Assembly: GCA_019914995.1 (NCBI GenBank)
Contig: CM034143.1
Span: forward strand, 932,501 to 996,500
Length of the DNA: 64,000 nucleotides
Direction of reading: 5' to 3'
From: Acanthochlamys bracteata
Taxonomy: Eukaryota > Streptophyta > Magnoliopsida > Pandanales > Velloziaceae
Positions 1 through 12,737 of the stretch are shown here, in pieces. The notes beneath the pieces were generated by a model. The model worked only from the letters and a program-made list of their open reading frames with translations, had not been told where the DNA came from and did not search any database. The position numbers and the translations under genes were made by a program. Position 1 is the stretch's first letter, and each line of letters starts with the position of its first letter.

Positions 1-1430
1 CATAGTCATGCTGGACTTTCTGAATCCCAATACTTGACATCCTAGATTGGTATCGATTAATGCTTTTTTCAACATTAACAATGACGACTGCTAAATAAAT
101 CATTTGTATTCTATCGTATTCATATTTTAGCCAAGGATATCTCATTTTGCATCTTTTTTATGCTCAAACAGGCTTTTCTGTAACTTTCTTGATATTTTCT
201 CTTTTGTGTATGTACTTTCATGTAGTGGAAGATACTGCACAAGCATATAGACAACATGACGAGTCAGTAAATGAGAATGCATAAGACATTGTGATCGTGA
301 TGGGCTTCCTTTTGGCATTTTGGTTTGTATCCCAACAGTTGTTTTCAGAGAAGCGCCTCTTTTGTAGCCTTTGAGAAGGTGATCCCAGTCTTGTATCCAA
401 TTCAAAGATGTTAAGTGGACAAGAATAATTGGTATCTGTTGTAGTGTGGCTAACTTCATGACAAGACGTCTTGTCTGATCCTGATTCCAATATGTAGCTT
501 GAGTATTAGCTATGATGAACTTGATGTATCTGAAAGGCCTCTTTTAGTGTCCTGATAGTTTTAAGAGTATTTGTAGACTGTTGACATGGCTAGAGCACTA
601 TGTTGCTGAGTATGTAAATAATGAGTTGTCTTGAATGCTATGATGAAAATCTTATGTCAATTATGCACAATCTGTATGAATGGTTATGCTAGAGCTCATG
701 GGTAGAGCTCAATCCAAAAATTAGCTTGAGAGATGAGGGTGTCCAAGTTCTTATAAATACTCATCCACTTTGGCGAACAAGCAACGGGTGATACTTCAAC
801 AAGTCTTTCATACTCGAGGGAGTTCAGAAAAAATCTTGACAAGCCATTTGATCAGAAGTATGAATGACGTGCTCATGAAAAATGCGTATATTAGGAAGTT
901 TATCGCTTACCTTGATCATTATCCTGGTAAAGCGTTCAACCTCCTCCTTATGTGATCGTAATCTCATAAGATGTTGCAGAAGACAGAGGCAGCAGAGTGT
1001 GGCAAAGGCTGAGATTTTCATGCAGTTTCTTCTTCTGGATTCAGGCAAGAGATTCAGGTTCGGAATAAAATCATTGGAAATCTTTGTTTAATTTCTGTTT
1101 TCTTGCAGTAACTTGTGGCATGAAGGATCATTCAAGCCTTCGCATTTCGTAAAGGCAAAAGAACTGTACGGGCATTTGTTTCTGAAACCTTCAACTTCCC
1201 TTGTGCATTCTTCAAAACCAAAAAGTTCCATGTTCTTTGTTTCTTCTTTTCTTTGGAAGAATGGTTTCGATGAATATTTCAGTCAAGAACCGAAAGAATT
1301 ACCGCGGAAATTTGGCATACGGTCTTCATTAGTAAATTGGGGGAAAATTAAACCTCACGCAAATATTATAATTTTTTAAGTCTCACGGGATTATAACAAC
1401 TCCTGTAAATACATCAACTATACTGCAGTC
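1..1430. other. Unassigned region at the window edge
   Basis: No gene is recognised here. Two overlapping minus-strand open frames lie between 142 and 490, and short plus-strand frames lie between 770 and 1379. None shows a known domain, and the pieces do not connect through convincing splice sites. A TATAAATA string at 752-759 and a polypyrimidine-AG site near 1110 could belong to a non-coding transcript or to a gene continuing outside the window. The stretch just before 1539 probably includes the 3' untranslated region of the kinase gene on the minus strand. Confidence 0.4.
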
Positions 1431-1538
1431 ATCTATGTTCAATGTTCTTCCCTTCCACTGGAAGAACGATCAGAGATACAACTATGTACAAGGAAAGAAT
1501 GAACACACCAACTGCATGAGTTCTAAAACTTAAGTTAG

Positions 1539-4500
1539 TCAACCAAAGCTTGCTGTTCGGCGCCGCAGGTATTTCTCCACGGCGACATCAACAGAACGGT
1601 CAGTACTGCTGACAGAAAGCAAATCTTCGTCCTTCTCAAGTAAGGCTAGGTTGAGATGGGATTGGATATTTGAGTTGAATTGTGCTACTTCATCGTCCGA
1701 GTCCTCTGAAGTAGTAACTTGTGATTTCGCGCATCTTAGGACTTCTTCGTGTCCTTTAAGTAATCTTATCAGCTGCATTTTGAGGGAAAAGAACAAATAT
1801 TGAAAATTCTTCAGGGTGTGTAATCTATTGATATAGAAATAGAATATGTTTTCTAAGATACAGGCCATGAAGCTTATCTAGATAACCTATTAGCTTTCAG
1901 ATCCCTTTAAATGAATGAAGCACTTTACGTTCCTAACATGAAGATGCACATGAACATGATTATCTTTTTAATTCACAGAAAACTATATACAATCTCAAAG
2001 GTAGAATTAACGTTTGAACTAAAAGTTGTTTGAAAGAGGATGCGGATAAAATAATTCGATAACATTACAACCACATGGGATGCAATCTCTTACAGTGTTA
2101 AACGCAGGCCGAGAATGAGGATCCCGCCTAATGCACAACGTAGCAGCAAGAAGTGTCCTTTCTATTTGATCACCATCATATTCACCTTTCAGATTCGGAT
2201 CCACCAAATCCCTACTGTTTCCACCTCGTAGTAGAGGCTTTGCCTGTTGCATAAGTTGCAATTTCATAATTACTAGTATATAGCAGTGAGAATCAATAGT
2301 TTGAAGAAGGCAAATGAGTAGATGAAATCTATTGCACGAAATGAGTTGTTTGCTGCTATACCCTTGTTAGATATTAAACATATTCTACTTTGCTTTAAAA
2401 AGAAAAATCCTTCCATCAATATCTATTGGATTAAATTGTATCAATAACAGTGGAGCACAAAGCATCACTCTTCATCTTTATGGAGTACATTATGGGAACA
2501 ACCTTAACTTAGCACTTACCCATATGACCAGACTTTCTTGTCCCTTTGGGTTACCAGTCATGATTGGCTTTCTTCCAGAAAGAAGTTCAAGAAGCATGAC
2601 ACCGTAAGCATAGACATCAACCTTCTCATTCACCTTTCCATAGGTAAAATACTCTGGAGCCAGGTATCTGTATAGAACAAGATTCACAAATTTAGACAAA
2701 ATGGTTGCAGGCCAAAATCCCTGAATGTGCATTTAAAACAAATTTGACACAAACCCGAATGTCCCTGAAACATCTCTACAGGTTATAAGTGATGAGGAGG
2801 ATAACTTCGTAGCAAGTCCAAAATCAGAGAGCTGCAAATGGAAGGAATTAAAATATGAGAACGTCAAACCAATAGGAAGGACATTGATGTAACAATCAAG
2901 AATCATAACTAAAAAGTGGAAGCAACCTGGGGTTTACAATCTTCAGAGAGAAGAATATTAGATGATTTGACATCCCTATGGATCACAGGTTGACCACTAC
3001 CACCGGCATGTAGATAATCTAAAGCCTCTGCAACACCCATGGCCACCTTGAACCTCTCAACCCATGTAAGCCGACCCCTTTCCTTTTCTTCGCCTGACAT
3101 ATAGAATGCAAGATGATAAGAAAAAGGAACCAGCAGAACTAACCAGTTGATTGAGGGAGACCGTATAGGAACGAAAAAAATACCATGAAGGTTTTCTTCT
3201 ACGCTTCCCCTTGACAAGAAATCATAGACTAAGATGAGATTCCTGTTCTCGGCGCAAAATCCAATAAGTGAAATTATGTTGTCATGGAACAAGGCTGTCG
3301 TAATCTCAATTTCTGAAATGAATTCTTTCCAGTCATTTTTAGAGTTATTCAAGATCTTAATAGCTAATTCTTTGCCATCTGAAAGGCAACCCTTGTAGAC
3401 TCGGCTGTTACCCCCTTTCCCAATTAAATTTTCTGCAGCACAAGTAAAACTACATCAGATTTTTGAATCATTAAAGCATATTCTTCTATCATGAAGTTTA
3501 GGGCATTTAAAAGAAACCTGCAGCAAAGTTGGATGTTGCATGCATCAGCTCCTTGTAGCAAAAAACTTTGCAAACTTTGGAATATTTATCAAGAAGAAAG
3601 TCTAATTCTTTTGAAAGCTCCACCCCTTCATTTGAGGAGTGGCCGCAGTAGCGTTCAGCAGCTGCTGCTGCACTCTTGTCTATGCTACTTTTAGATCTGA
3701 AGTGCCCCTTAAATTTCACTGGCTTGCAATCCAGAACATTCAAAGAAGAGGCAGAGTATCTGCTTGGGAGCCGCATTGCCCAATTCATGACAGAACCTTT
3801 CGGCCGTTCAGGGTCTATCTTCCGTTCAAATAGCAATGTTCTTCTTGCCGATCTACTAGGTTTTCCTTCTTGGTTTTCTTGAATTGGACTAGCAACTAAG
3901 CTTGTAGGAGACTTGGACTCCTTCGTTTTTGGGCTAGACAGCTCACCTCTCATTTCATTAGTCAAAAACTGAGGGAATGAAGCTGGTGCACATATTGCAC
4001 AACCTTTGGTCATAGAGTTGATCCTCAAGTTGTCATCAAGATCAATGCTATCACAACTTGATCCATGTTTAGATATAATGTCAGAGCGAGTAGGTGAAGA
4101 GATCATGGAATCAGCACCGCTCTCTCCCTGACTAACTGAGAAACAATCAGAATCACTGGATACACTCTTACTCAAGAAGCTAACAGGCCGACTGCTACAG
4201 CCTCTGGACTTCTTGCTATCTGCATTCACATTAAGATACAATAATGACTAACAAGTTCTATCATAAACTAATAGTAAACATATGAAACAATGCTAAACTA
4301 AACTTGAATTACCTGATGCATCTCTTTGGAAAACAATCTTCCCGCTGCTCACGGCAAAAACAGAACAATCACGGGGCAGCTTCTTCGCGCAATATTTTGC
4401 TACAGATATAGGTGATGACCTTTTGAAAATGATGGAGACAGTAAGTGGGATACACAACTCATGCCAGAAAAAAATAATAATAAAAAAGAGAGAAATGGAC

Positions 4501-5831
4501 AAGGAGAACAAAAAACATCCACATGCCAGCATCAGAAGAAGCACAAGTAGATAAGCATCACTCACCCAATGCCCCTAGGGTTCTTGTTAATGCCTAGAAT
4601 AAGATCGGCAGCACCAAAATCCTTTGTCTCTTTGACCAAAATCTTTCTGATTGATGATCCTCGATGCACCTTCAGCTTCAAATCAATCTACAACAACCAA
4701 ACAAAATTATTAGAATCTTAACAACTTGGATGAAAATTTCATTGAGTTCCTAAATGATGACAAACCTGCTTAAGGTGACAGAACCCCTCATAGACAGCAA
4801 GCATTGAATCCAATGCAGCAGCAAGTGGAAGCACGGTTGCCGATTTCCCATCTTTCTCTAATCCATCTGCTTGAACACCAAAAATTGCTTTCAAAAATTC
4901 CAAATCCCATTCAACTATGTGACATGCTTAGTCAAGAGCTACTTGACCATTAGTCTAAACAAGTTCTCGTGATTTTTTTTTTTGAAGACATGACTGCTCA
5001 AAATACCAAATCCAAAAACTGATCGTTAAACTACCTCCTTTGCAACACCAAGTAAGCATTTACCTATTTTTTGAAGCAGATAAAAAGTATAGCTTTTTGT
5101 GATAAATAGTTGCTCTAGAAATAATCCTGATTCTAAAACAAATGGTTTATAGTTTCTCTTCAATGTCATGATAAGGTATCTAAGTTCTGTTCATTATTGT
5201 TCAAATTTCAAGATTTTAATCTCAGAACCAAATTAGACATTTCATCACTGAAAAATCCCTTTATTTTTTTAGATGAACCAAGAAGAAAATGCCCATGTTT
5301 CAGGATTCAGATAAAATACCAAGAACATCAAAAGAACTTCTTCTCATAAAAAAATAAGCTTCTGGCAATCCAGAAACCAAAAGGAACAGCAGCTCCCGCG
5401 ATTTTCCCAAATTCCCAAATAATCAAAAGCAATTTTTTTTCTCAAGGTAAGAAATGATACCAAAAATTTCAATCCCAGAAACTATAACTGCAGCAAGTTC
5501 ATTAAAAAGCCTCTGAAGAAAAAACACACCCTTTTTTCTCAACACAAACGAAAACAAAGATCCATTTTGTCACAGTACCTGGGGAAGGAGAAACATGAAG
5601 GGCAATAACAACATCACCAGGGCTAGCAATCTTAACAAGAGACCAAGTTAATAGCTCTTTACTTTCTTCATCCATTCTAACACCAACAACAACAACTTTC
5701 CCTTTCCCTCCTTCACTACTGTTCTTCTCTTCTTCTTCTTCTTCTTCTTCTTTTTCTCTTCCATTGCTTCTACTACAACTGTTCTTCTTCTTCTTAAGCT
5801 TCTTCTTAATCTCTTCTGCTGTGATCTTCAT
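1539..5831 (-). CDS. USP-domain receptor-like cytoplasmic kinase, frame broken in exon 3
   Basis: Exons on the minus strand: 5831-5579, 4866-4766, 4688-4566, 4419-4313, 4219-3518, 3432-3184, 3093-2927, 2831-2755, 2667-2520, 2243-2094, 1772-1539. The N-terminal part (after a Lys- and Glu-rich leader) is a universal-stress-protein/adenine-nucleotide-hydrolase-like fold ([18 protein letters not shown], then [16 protein letters not shown]). A Ser-rich linker precedes a protein kinase domain starting near residue 430. Kinase motifs are all present: glycine loop [11 protein letters not shown], catalytic [14 protein letters not shown] and APE. The arrangement matches plant kinases such as Arabidopsis At5g63940, which lack a transmembrane segment and presumably act in the cytoplasm. 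The summed coding length is 2311 nt, one base too many; the extra base lies in exon 3 (see findings). Either the gene is damaged, an unusual upstream splice acceptor is used, or the sequence has an error. Confidence 0.85.
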
Positions 5832-6297
5832 TGCTTCTGTTTCTCTTCTTTCTCTCTCTAGAAAGCTTAGTACTCGAACGTTGAGAGCAAGAAATAAACA
5901 AGACGAGAACAGAAAGCTTTCTTCTCCTTTTCTTTGGTGCTGATATCAAACAGGTTAAAAAAGGCAGAAGTTTTTCTCTCTCTTTTCTTTTTCTTTTGCT
6001 TAAATTTCGGTTCAGAATCCAAAGAAGTTTGTGGAAAATTTTTTTCAAGAACCAATGAACTGGGAAAGATAATTCACTATTAATTACACCATTATTTCTT
6101 TGTGTATTGTTTACATAACTTCTAGAACCAAAAAAAAACTTCTTAAACATTTGCAAGACAATACACTAAGTTTTATATTTGGCAATAAAAAACTAGGAAT
6201 TTTATTTTTGGGGAAAGGTAATTAGGTAAGAACTTAATTAGGGGTAGGCATTAGAAGAAAATTTAGTTAGTTACTTTACAATTCATTTTCATAATTA

Positions 6298-6507
6298 GAG
6301 TGTGTTTACTTTGAGCTAAAATTATTTTTTTAAAAATCAATTAATAAAATTAAAATTAAAATTTTAATAAAAATAATTTCATAAATTAATTTTGTATTAT
6401 TTAATAAGTTTTAAATTAATTTTGAAAATCTTATTTTAAAATTTTTATTTATTTAATATTAAAATAAATTTAAAAAAATTAAAATTTGAGTGCAGGGAAA
6501 CACAATC
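6298..6507. mobile_element. MITE-like element, family B
   Basis: A 210-bp non-coding AT-rich element. It starts GAGTGTGTTTACTTTG and ends AGGGAAACACAATC, which form imperfect terminal inverted repeats. It is flanked on both sides by TTA (6295-6297 and 6508-6510). A three-base TTA/TAA target duplication is characteristic of Tourist/PIF-Harbinger MITEs. A related copy lies at 55242-55476. The superfamily assignment is inference. Confidence 0.65.
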
Positions 6508-6539
6508 TTAATTAAAACTTGTTACTTTTTTCTCAACTG

Positions 6540-6733
6540 TAAGGGTGTGTTTTTTTTATTTTAAAAGTGAGTTTTTAGAAATGAATTATTTAAAATAGGA
6601 TTATTTAAAATAATATATTTTTTTATTAAAAAATATATTGAAAGTAATTTTTTATTTTTTTTATAAAAAATAAATTAGACGTATTTTTTTAATAAAAAAA
6701 AAGTAACTTTTTGTATAAGAGAACGCACACTTA
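6540..6733. mobile_element. MITE-like inverted-repeat element
   Basis: An AT-rich segment beginning TAAGGGTGTGTTTT and ending GAACGCACACTTA. These ends are imperfect inverted repeats of each other, including the outer TAA/TTA. It resembles family B at 6298 in size and end sequence but is more divergent. No coding capacity. Confidence 0.5.
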
Positions 6734-8930
6734 CCGGCTTTTCTGTTTGAGTCATGTTGTTGACTCGTTGGGATTTGTGCATAATAATTAAGTTGATTGC
6801 AATTATCTAAACCAAAAATTGAATTTTTGAAGAGGAATGACCAACTAATTCTAGTTAATAGGTTCTTTTCTTACTATATGTTTGACATATATTTATTTAT
6901 ATGAAATTAATTTTTTGACATATTTATGTTTTTATGATTAAAAAATTATAATCCAATATTGTTATATAGAAGTTATTATGTTTTAATTTTTTAAAAAATT
7001 AAATACTTTAAAATTGTTTTGAAAAATAAATATTTTTAAAAAATGAAATAAGTTGTAAAATTAATTCCTATACATCACCTTCAAAATTGCTTATATATAT
7101 TGCATTAATACAGACATATTACTTTAAAATTAGTTGATTATACAAATTAAAAACAAATATTTGTTGTAACTTGTAACTATATTATTATATTTTATAAAAT
7201 ATCCATGATAATATAGTAGACCTAATAATATAATTAAATTAAGGGAAATTAATAATCAATACTTGAGCTCAAAGGTCATAGATTTAAGAGTAGATCTCAT
7301 CTATCTCTTAATTACTACATGGAAGTTCACCAACTCTATAGCACGTGACAATAAGTTTATTATAATCACCATACTTATTCACTTCAATCTCCAAGATTAA
7401 TTTTATTATTCATTAATATAATTTAATTTTGGTATTATACTGTTTTTATTTACCTATTTTTGGAGTAAATAATACTAATAATAGAAAGAGTGAATTTTGA
7501 AATAAAATTTGTTTATAATATAAAGTATCTTTTTTTTAATAAATGAACTTTATATTTTTATTTTAAAAAATAATAATAATATGTAATAAAAAAATTTTAT
7601 TACGTAAATTCTTTTTATATTTTTTAAATTTTTAAATAAAATTTTTAATACTTATAAATACATATTTAAAATATGAATAGAAAATTAAAAAAATATTTTC
7701 ATGATAAATTAAGCCAAAAGATTCCGTTTTAATTTTAATTTTTAATTAGTCCCAATTGTTAAATATAAAGATTTAATTATACTCCACAATATTTATTTCA
7801 TAAAATTAATTTATAAGTACTCAACTACTGACTTGCTAGATGGAATGTCTGAAAATATTTATAAAATAATATTCAAATTTTTTTTAGAATAAGTTTAATT
7901 TTGTTTAAAAAATAATTAGATATATATATAATTACTTTATAACTTTTAAAATTAAAAAATCAAATATACTATAATAATATATCAAAATATAAAATTTCTT
8001 TGGAATGATTACTAAATGTTTTGTTTAATATAAGCTGAGGTGAGCTAATTAATGCTACACTGTAATAAAATAATATTTGGGTTGTAATCTTGTAATATTA
8101 AAATGATTAAGAATGTTCAAGCATTAAACATATGTACATCTCTTGTGTTGCCAAGCCAACAAACATTATATATTTATATGTAGCTTTGTGAAAAGAAAAG
8201 AAAAATATTTTTAATAAACACTTTGAAAATGATTGCTAACTTACATGATCGATACCTGTGAGATTCTAAAATCTACACGTGTATTGTGTTTAAGTTCAAA
8301 GATTTCTATGACATAAATGTTCGTAACTAATTATGTGAAAATAAAAATATTATTTTTAAAAAATAAAGCAAAAATAAAATTTAATATTTATATTTTAATA
8401 ATTTTTAAAAATATGTGAAAAATTAAAAAATCTAATTGTATTAAAAAATATAAAAATAAAAAACTTGTAACTAAAATTTCATATATAAAAATAGAGTTTT
8501 TAATTTTTTGTATACTTAAAATATATAAATTATTTAAAATTTAAAATTTAGCAGAAAAAAGTGAAATTACAAGATATTTGAAAGACGCAATAAATGTTTG
8601 TAGTGTTTTTATATAGCTTTCTTTTTCAAGTGTTTTTATATTCTTTTTAATTTTTCGTAAACACTCTGTAATATACCAAGGGAATTTTTTTAAGTAAAAA
8701 TTATGTTATACATAATACAAATTTATATGTATATTTTATTACTATATTAAAATTATAGTTTAATTTTCACAAAACTTCACTAATTACTTTAAAAATAATA
8801 TTTTGTTTTAAACCATTCAAAATGATTTCTATTTATTTTGTAGAAAAATTAAAACTTTTGAGCTGGAGATATGACATGGGCTAACCATCTTTAAGTCCAG
8901 TAAAGGCCCATGGGCTCTCTGCAATGAATT
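6734..8930. other. AT-rich intergenic DNA
   Basis: Very AT-rich sequence with many short A and T runs and no convincing open frame. The only notable signal is a group of three TGGGCY/RGCCCA motifs around 8875-8917, described under findings. Confidence 0.6.
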
Positions 8931-8933
8931 TTA

Positions 8934-9180
8934 GAAAACGTTTGGGCATTCCTTTTTCCTTCGTTCAAAAATTCTTATTTATTTTATATTATTTAATAAA
9001 TTTTGTAATATCTATAGAATTTATTAAAATTTTATAAAATATATAAAGTTTATGTGATAAAATTCTTATTATTATTCAGTTTTATATTTTTTAGTTAAAA
9101 AATAAACTTAAAATATTTTTTTATTTTATAAAATTTGTATTTTATAAAATTTGTATTTTATAAATATTCTCAAACGTCTC
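8934..9180. mobile_element. MITE-like element, family A
   Basis: A 247-bp non-coding AT-rich element with inverted ends (GAAAACGTTTGGGCATTCC at the left; the right end CAAACGTCTC reads GAGACGTTTG on the other strand). It is flanked by TTA at 8931-8933 and 9181-9183. The ends resemble those of elements at 21615, 25185, 33986 and 54322. Confidence 0.65.
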
Positions 9181-9553
9181 TTAATTATTTTTCTAAACAA
9201 TAACCAAACACAAAATGTATCACGTATGTTTTGTAGTGACAATCAACTTCTTGCAGTAATAATTTTATGATTGATACATTTATCATGCGGTTGGATGTTT
9301 TAAATTTGATTCTGAACAACAATATTATAAATTTTTTATTTGATAACCACATAGTTAAGTTCTTTAAAAACAGAAAATACATGCATTTCAGACCAATATT
9401 ATAAAATACATTTCTAAATTAGTGTTATTTTAAGTTTTATCAATAAGTATCTGCTAAATTAATTTTTTATTAACTTTATAACTCATAAACTTTTATTTTA
9501 TATATCGAGATATAACTAAAGAAATAAATTCATACTTCCAACAATATCTATAA

Positions 9554-9845
9554 GCGTGTTTCAAATATCCGTAACTCTACTTTCTTCCGTCAGATTTTGA
9601 ATTTCGAATAGTTCTTATATTTAAATTATATAAAAAACTAAGAACTTTATTTTTACGTGCGGAATTTTAATTCTAACTTTTTTATTTACACACTTCCTAA
9701 TATAATTATATTTTTTAATTTTCAACACACTTCTAAAATCTATTGAAATATAAATACTGAACTCTATTTTTACTTTATTTTTTAAAAAATTCTATTTTTT
9801 ATTTGTTATTTTTATAAAATTTAGTTACGAATATTTAAAACAAGC
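9554..9845. mobile_element. MITE-like element, family C
   Basis: A 292-bp AT-rich non-coding element. The left end GCGTGTTTCAAATATCCG and the right end, read on the other strand (GCTTGTTTTAAATATTCG), are inverted repeats of about 20 bp. A second clear copy is at 53998-54262 and a weaker one at 12514-12737. No clean target duplication was seen. It lies about 600 bp upstream of the MADS-box start codon. Confidence 0.55.
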
Positions 9846-9907
9846 TCAATAACGAACAAAATAGGTGTTAAAAAAAAAAATCTCAGTAACTACAGTTTTA
9901 CTTTCTT

Positions 9908-9914
9908 TATAAAA
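9908..9914 (+). promoter_or_regulatory. Possible TATA box of the PISTILLATA gene
   Basis: TATAAAA occurs about 530 bp upstream of the MADS-box start codon. If used, the 5' leader would be about 500 nt and would include the 110-codon open frame at 10104-10436. TATA-like strings are common in this AT-rich DNA, so this is weak. Confidence 0.25.
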
Positions 9915-10103
9915 GAAATCAGAATTTTTAATTTGGAAAAACAAAGAGGACAATAATTGAGTTATAGTACTTGTTCTTTGTTTCTTTTTGAGTTATGGAC
10001 TGGACTACACAGAGATCATGTGATACTTTTTTTTTTTTTCATGACATCTGATTAGACTTCACAGATTCATTCCAAATCAGTTTGATGTTTCTTGTAATCA
10101 TCA

Positions 10104-10385
10104 ATGATTTTTACAATTCCAACAACAACAAAAGATTATATTTTTTTAAAAAAATTTAAAAAGTTGCAATCTTTCTTTTGTATTTTGTTCTTCATCATCA
10201 ATATTCACCAAGTGCAGGTGCAAGTGGGTTTGCAGCACTTCAGTTTCTTTCCAAAACCATCTTACCCTTCTGAAAGTTCTCTTCACTCTTTACCCAATAT
10301 GTCATTCCCCTCTCTATCTCTTTACTCATTCACCAACAAGCAACAACAAATCATTCATTCATTCAAGAACAAGAAGAAGAACAAG

Positions 10386-10418
<33 letters not shown>

Positions 10419-10436
10419 AGAAAGAAAGATTGTTAG
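10104..10436 (+). other. Long open frame in the presumed PI leader
   Basis: An ATG-initiated frame of 110 codons that ends three bases before the PISTILLATA ATG. Its last 20 or so codons are a (GAA)n-derived lysine tract, so the 3' end is low complexity. No family is recognised. It could be an upstream ORF that limits translation of the MADS protein, or an accident of a purine-rich leader. The microsatellite itself spans about 10370-10421. Confidence 0.25.
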
Positions 10437-10439
10437 AAT

Positions 10440-12281
10440 ATGGGAAGAGGGAAAATAGAGATAAAGAGAATAGAGAACTCAACAAACAGGCAGGTAACAT
10501 TTTCTAAGAGAAGAAATGGGATAATAAAGAAGGCAAGGGAGATCAGTGTGCTATGTGAAGCACAGGTTTCTGTTATAATCTTTTCAAGCTCTGGCAAGAT
10601 GTTTGAGTACTGCACTCCTTCTACTTCGTGAGTAATTTCATTGTTTCTTCAAAAAAAGATTCAGACTTTTTGTTATTGTTTTAGTTAACTTGTCTCTGAG
10701 AAGTAAACCCACCTCCATGTCTCTCTATAAAGAACAAGGAAGTGACCCTTTTCTTGTGTTTCTTTATTGTTTTTCTTCTAGATATTTTAGTTGTTTCTTT
10801 GCAGATTAGCTTAACAATGTTATCTTTTGAAGTAAACCATAATCAAAGAATTTTTTTTTTTGGTTTTCTTTTGTTTGCTTACTAAATCAATCAACAGTTA
10901 TTGTTGATGAATTTTGTTGCATACAAAAAGGTCATGCTTCCAATTTGTAAGGCCAAAAACACATATTTGATTAGAAAAAACCTTGCTAAGTTTAGTAAAA
11001 GAACAAATTCTTTTGAAGTTCTTATTTCAGTTCAGCAATGGACCTTGATAATCTGTCAATTTGATATGCTGTTTTTGCTGGATTCTGTTGAAGATTGTCA
11101 AAGATATTGGAGAAGTACCAGACTAACTCTGGCAAGAAGCTCTGGGACGCTAAGCATGAGGTTTGTATCTATGATTATCTCATTAATAAAGTTCTGTCAA
11201 TTTTATGAACTTTTTTGGGCATATGTTATTCATTTGAAATTCTGATTTGGTTCCTGTATAATAAGTAAAAATCTCAGAGTTTAGCTACTACTTATTCTTG
11301 AGTATCTCTGTAAACATGATCTCTTCTTGATCTTTTGATTTCTATAAGAAAGCATGGTTTCTCTGTTTTACTAGTTTTAGAATTTTGCTAGTGCTATAAT
11401 GTCAATGTTGATTCTTAACGTTTGAACTTGTTGTTTGCGATAGAACTTGAATGCAGAGATAGACAGGATCAAGAAGGAGAATGACAACATGCAGATTGAG
11501 CTCAGGTCTGTTAAAGTTTTCATTGGTCTAATGGCACTTGTTTACTCATTGCAAAGTGATTGTGAAAATAAATTCGTAAACATAAAAAGTTATCAGAAAG
11601 TGACTTTTTTTTGTAAGATAGTCACTTTCGGAATCACTTTCCGACAAATAAACAAGTCCTAAATCAAAACTGTATGCTTTTAAATGTTGTATGTATCACA
11701 TCAATGTTTTTTTTTTCCTCAAAATTTGATTTGGTTTATAGGCATTTGAAAGGAGAGGACCTGACCTCGCTGCAGCCAAAAGAACTAATCCTGCTTGAGG
11801 AAGCACTGCAGAACGGTCTTACCACCGTGAGAGATAAGCAGGTATGTCTCCTTCATATATCTCCATTCCTTTTATCGTTATCTACACAATCAATGATGAT
11901 TATAATGTTTATATGCAAATTATTGCAGATGGAATTCCTTAGTAAAATAGCATCAAATGTAAGTTAAGATTCCTGAACTCATGTTCATCTTAATATATTG
12001 CATTCTTGCTTCGAACGAGGCCGATTGATTGAAAAACTAAATCGCGTGCAGCAAAGAAACATCGAGGAAGAGAACAAGCAGTTGATGATGAGATGGGTAT
12101 GTAGGAAATGTCCAGATAATTTTAATACTTCCAAAAGAAGTCGATCTGATTGTGAATTGTTTCTGTTTTCTCTTAGCATCAGCAGCAATTGGGGGGTAAT
12201 GGAAGAGAGTTGGAGTATGCATTTGATATGCCATTTGCGTTCCGCGTGCAGCCGAATCACCCGAATTTGCAGGAGAAATAA
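10440..12281 (+). CDS. PI: B-class MADS-box transcription factor (PISTILLATA/GLOBOSA)
   Basis: Exons: 10440-10627, 11094-11160, 11444-11505, 11742-11841, 11929-11958, 12052-12096, 12177-12281. Together they give 198 residues. Exon sizes 188, 67, 62, 100 and 30 nt match the MIKC MADS pattern. Residues 1-60 are the MADS domain, starting [20 protein letters not shown]. The I and K regions follow ([35 protein letters not shown]). Residues 182-197 are the diagnostic PI motif ([16 protein letters not shown]). Proteins of this clade pair with APETALA3/DEFICIENS to specify petals and stamens, binding CArG boxes in the nucleus. The protein is about 10 residues shorter than typical PI, mostly in the C-terminal region before the PI motif. 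All splice sites are GT-AG and the frame is intact. Confidence 0.95.
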
Positions 12282-12513
12282 GTAGCTATGCTGTCACTCT
12301 GTCTCCGGTCTCTTCTATAGTTTGCTGGAAAATTTTCTTGTCTTCAAAACCTTTGTGTTTCTCGCCTTATGAAACTAGACTAGATGATGGAAGCTGTCAG
12401 CGTGCACCGTGTGGTGATCTAACTATTAGTTTCATGGAGAAATAAGTTTCAGTAATGCTTATGTTATGCATTTTGAATTCATGTTTGTCCATCTTCTCTT
12501 TCCCGGAAACGCT

Positions 12514-12737
12514 GAGGGTTTGTTTTAAATACACTAAATTTCACTTTTCTTTCTTTAGTTATTTTAATTATCGCTCTGAATTTTATTTTATTTTCAGAAT
12601 TTTATTTTTATTAAAATTTAACTCTAAATTTACTTTATTTGTTTTAAATATCATTTTAAAATTTACTTCTATCAAATTTTATTTTTCACCGAACTTTATT
12701 TTTATAAAATTTAGTTATCTGTATTTAAAATATGCAT
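12514..12737. mobile_element. Weak family C MITE-like copy
   Basis: AT-rich non-coding DNA whose left end (GTTTGTTTTAAATACA) and right end (TTATCTGTATTTAAAATATGC) are inverted and resemble the ends of the elements at 9554 and 53998. Internal repeats of the AAATTTTATTTTTAT type are shared. It sits just downstream of the PISTILLATA 3' untranslated region. Confidence 0.4.

Noticed and set aside
142-490. Two overlapping minus-strand frames of 90 and 105 codons
   Set aside because: No recognisable domain, no supporting splice structure, and the two frames overlap, so neither can be preferred.
10370-10421. Possible CRISPR or tandem regulatory array
   Set aside because: It is a GAA microsatellite; no spaced repeats of CRISPR type exist in the window.
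12002-12051. Extra coding sequence between PISTILLATA exons 5 and 6 (RLIEKLNRV...)
   Set aside because: The acceptor at 12051 gives the expected 45-nt exon and continuous K-domain sequence; inclusion of the upstream bases does not splice in frame.
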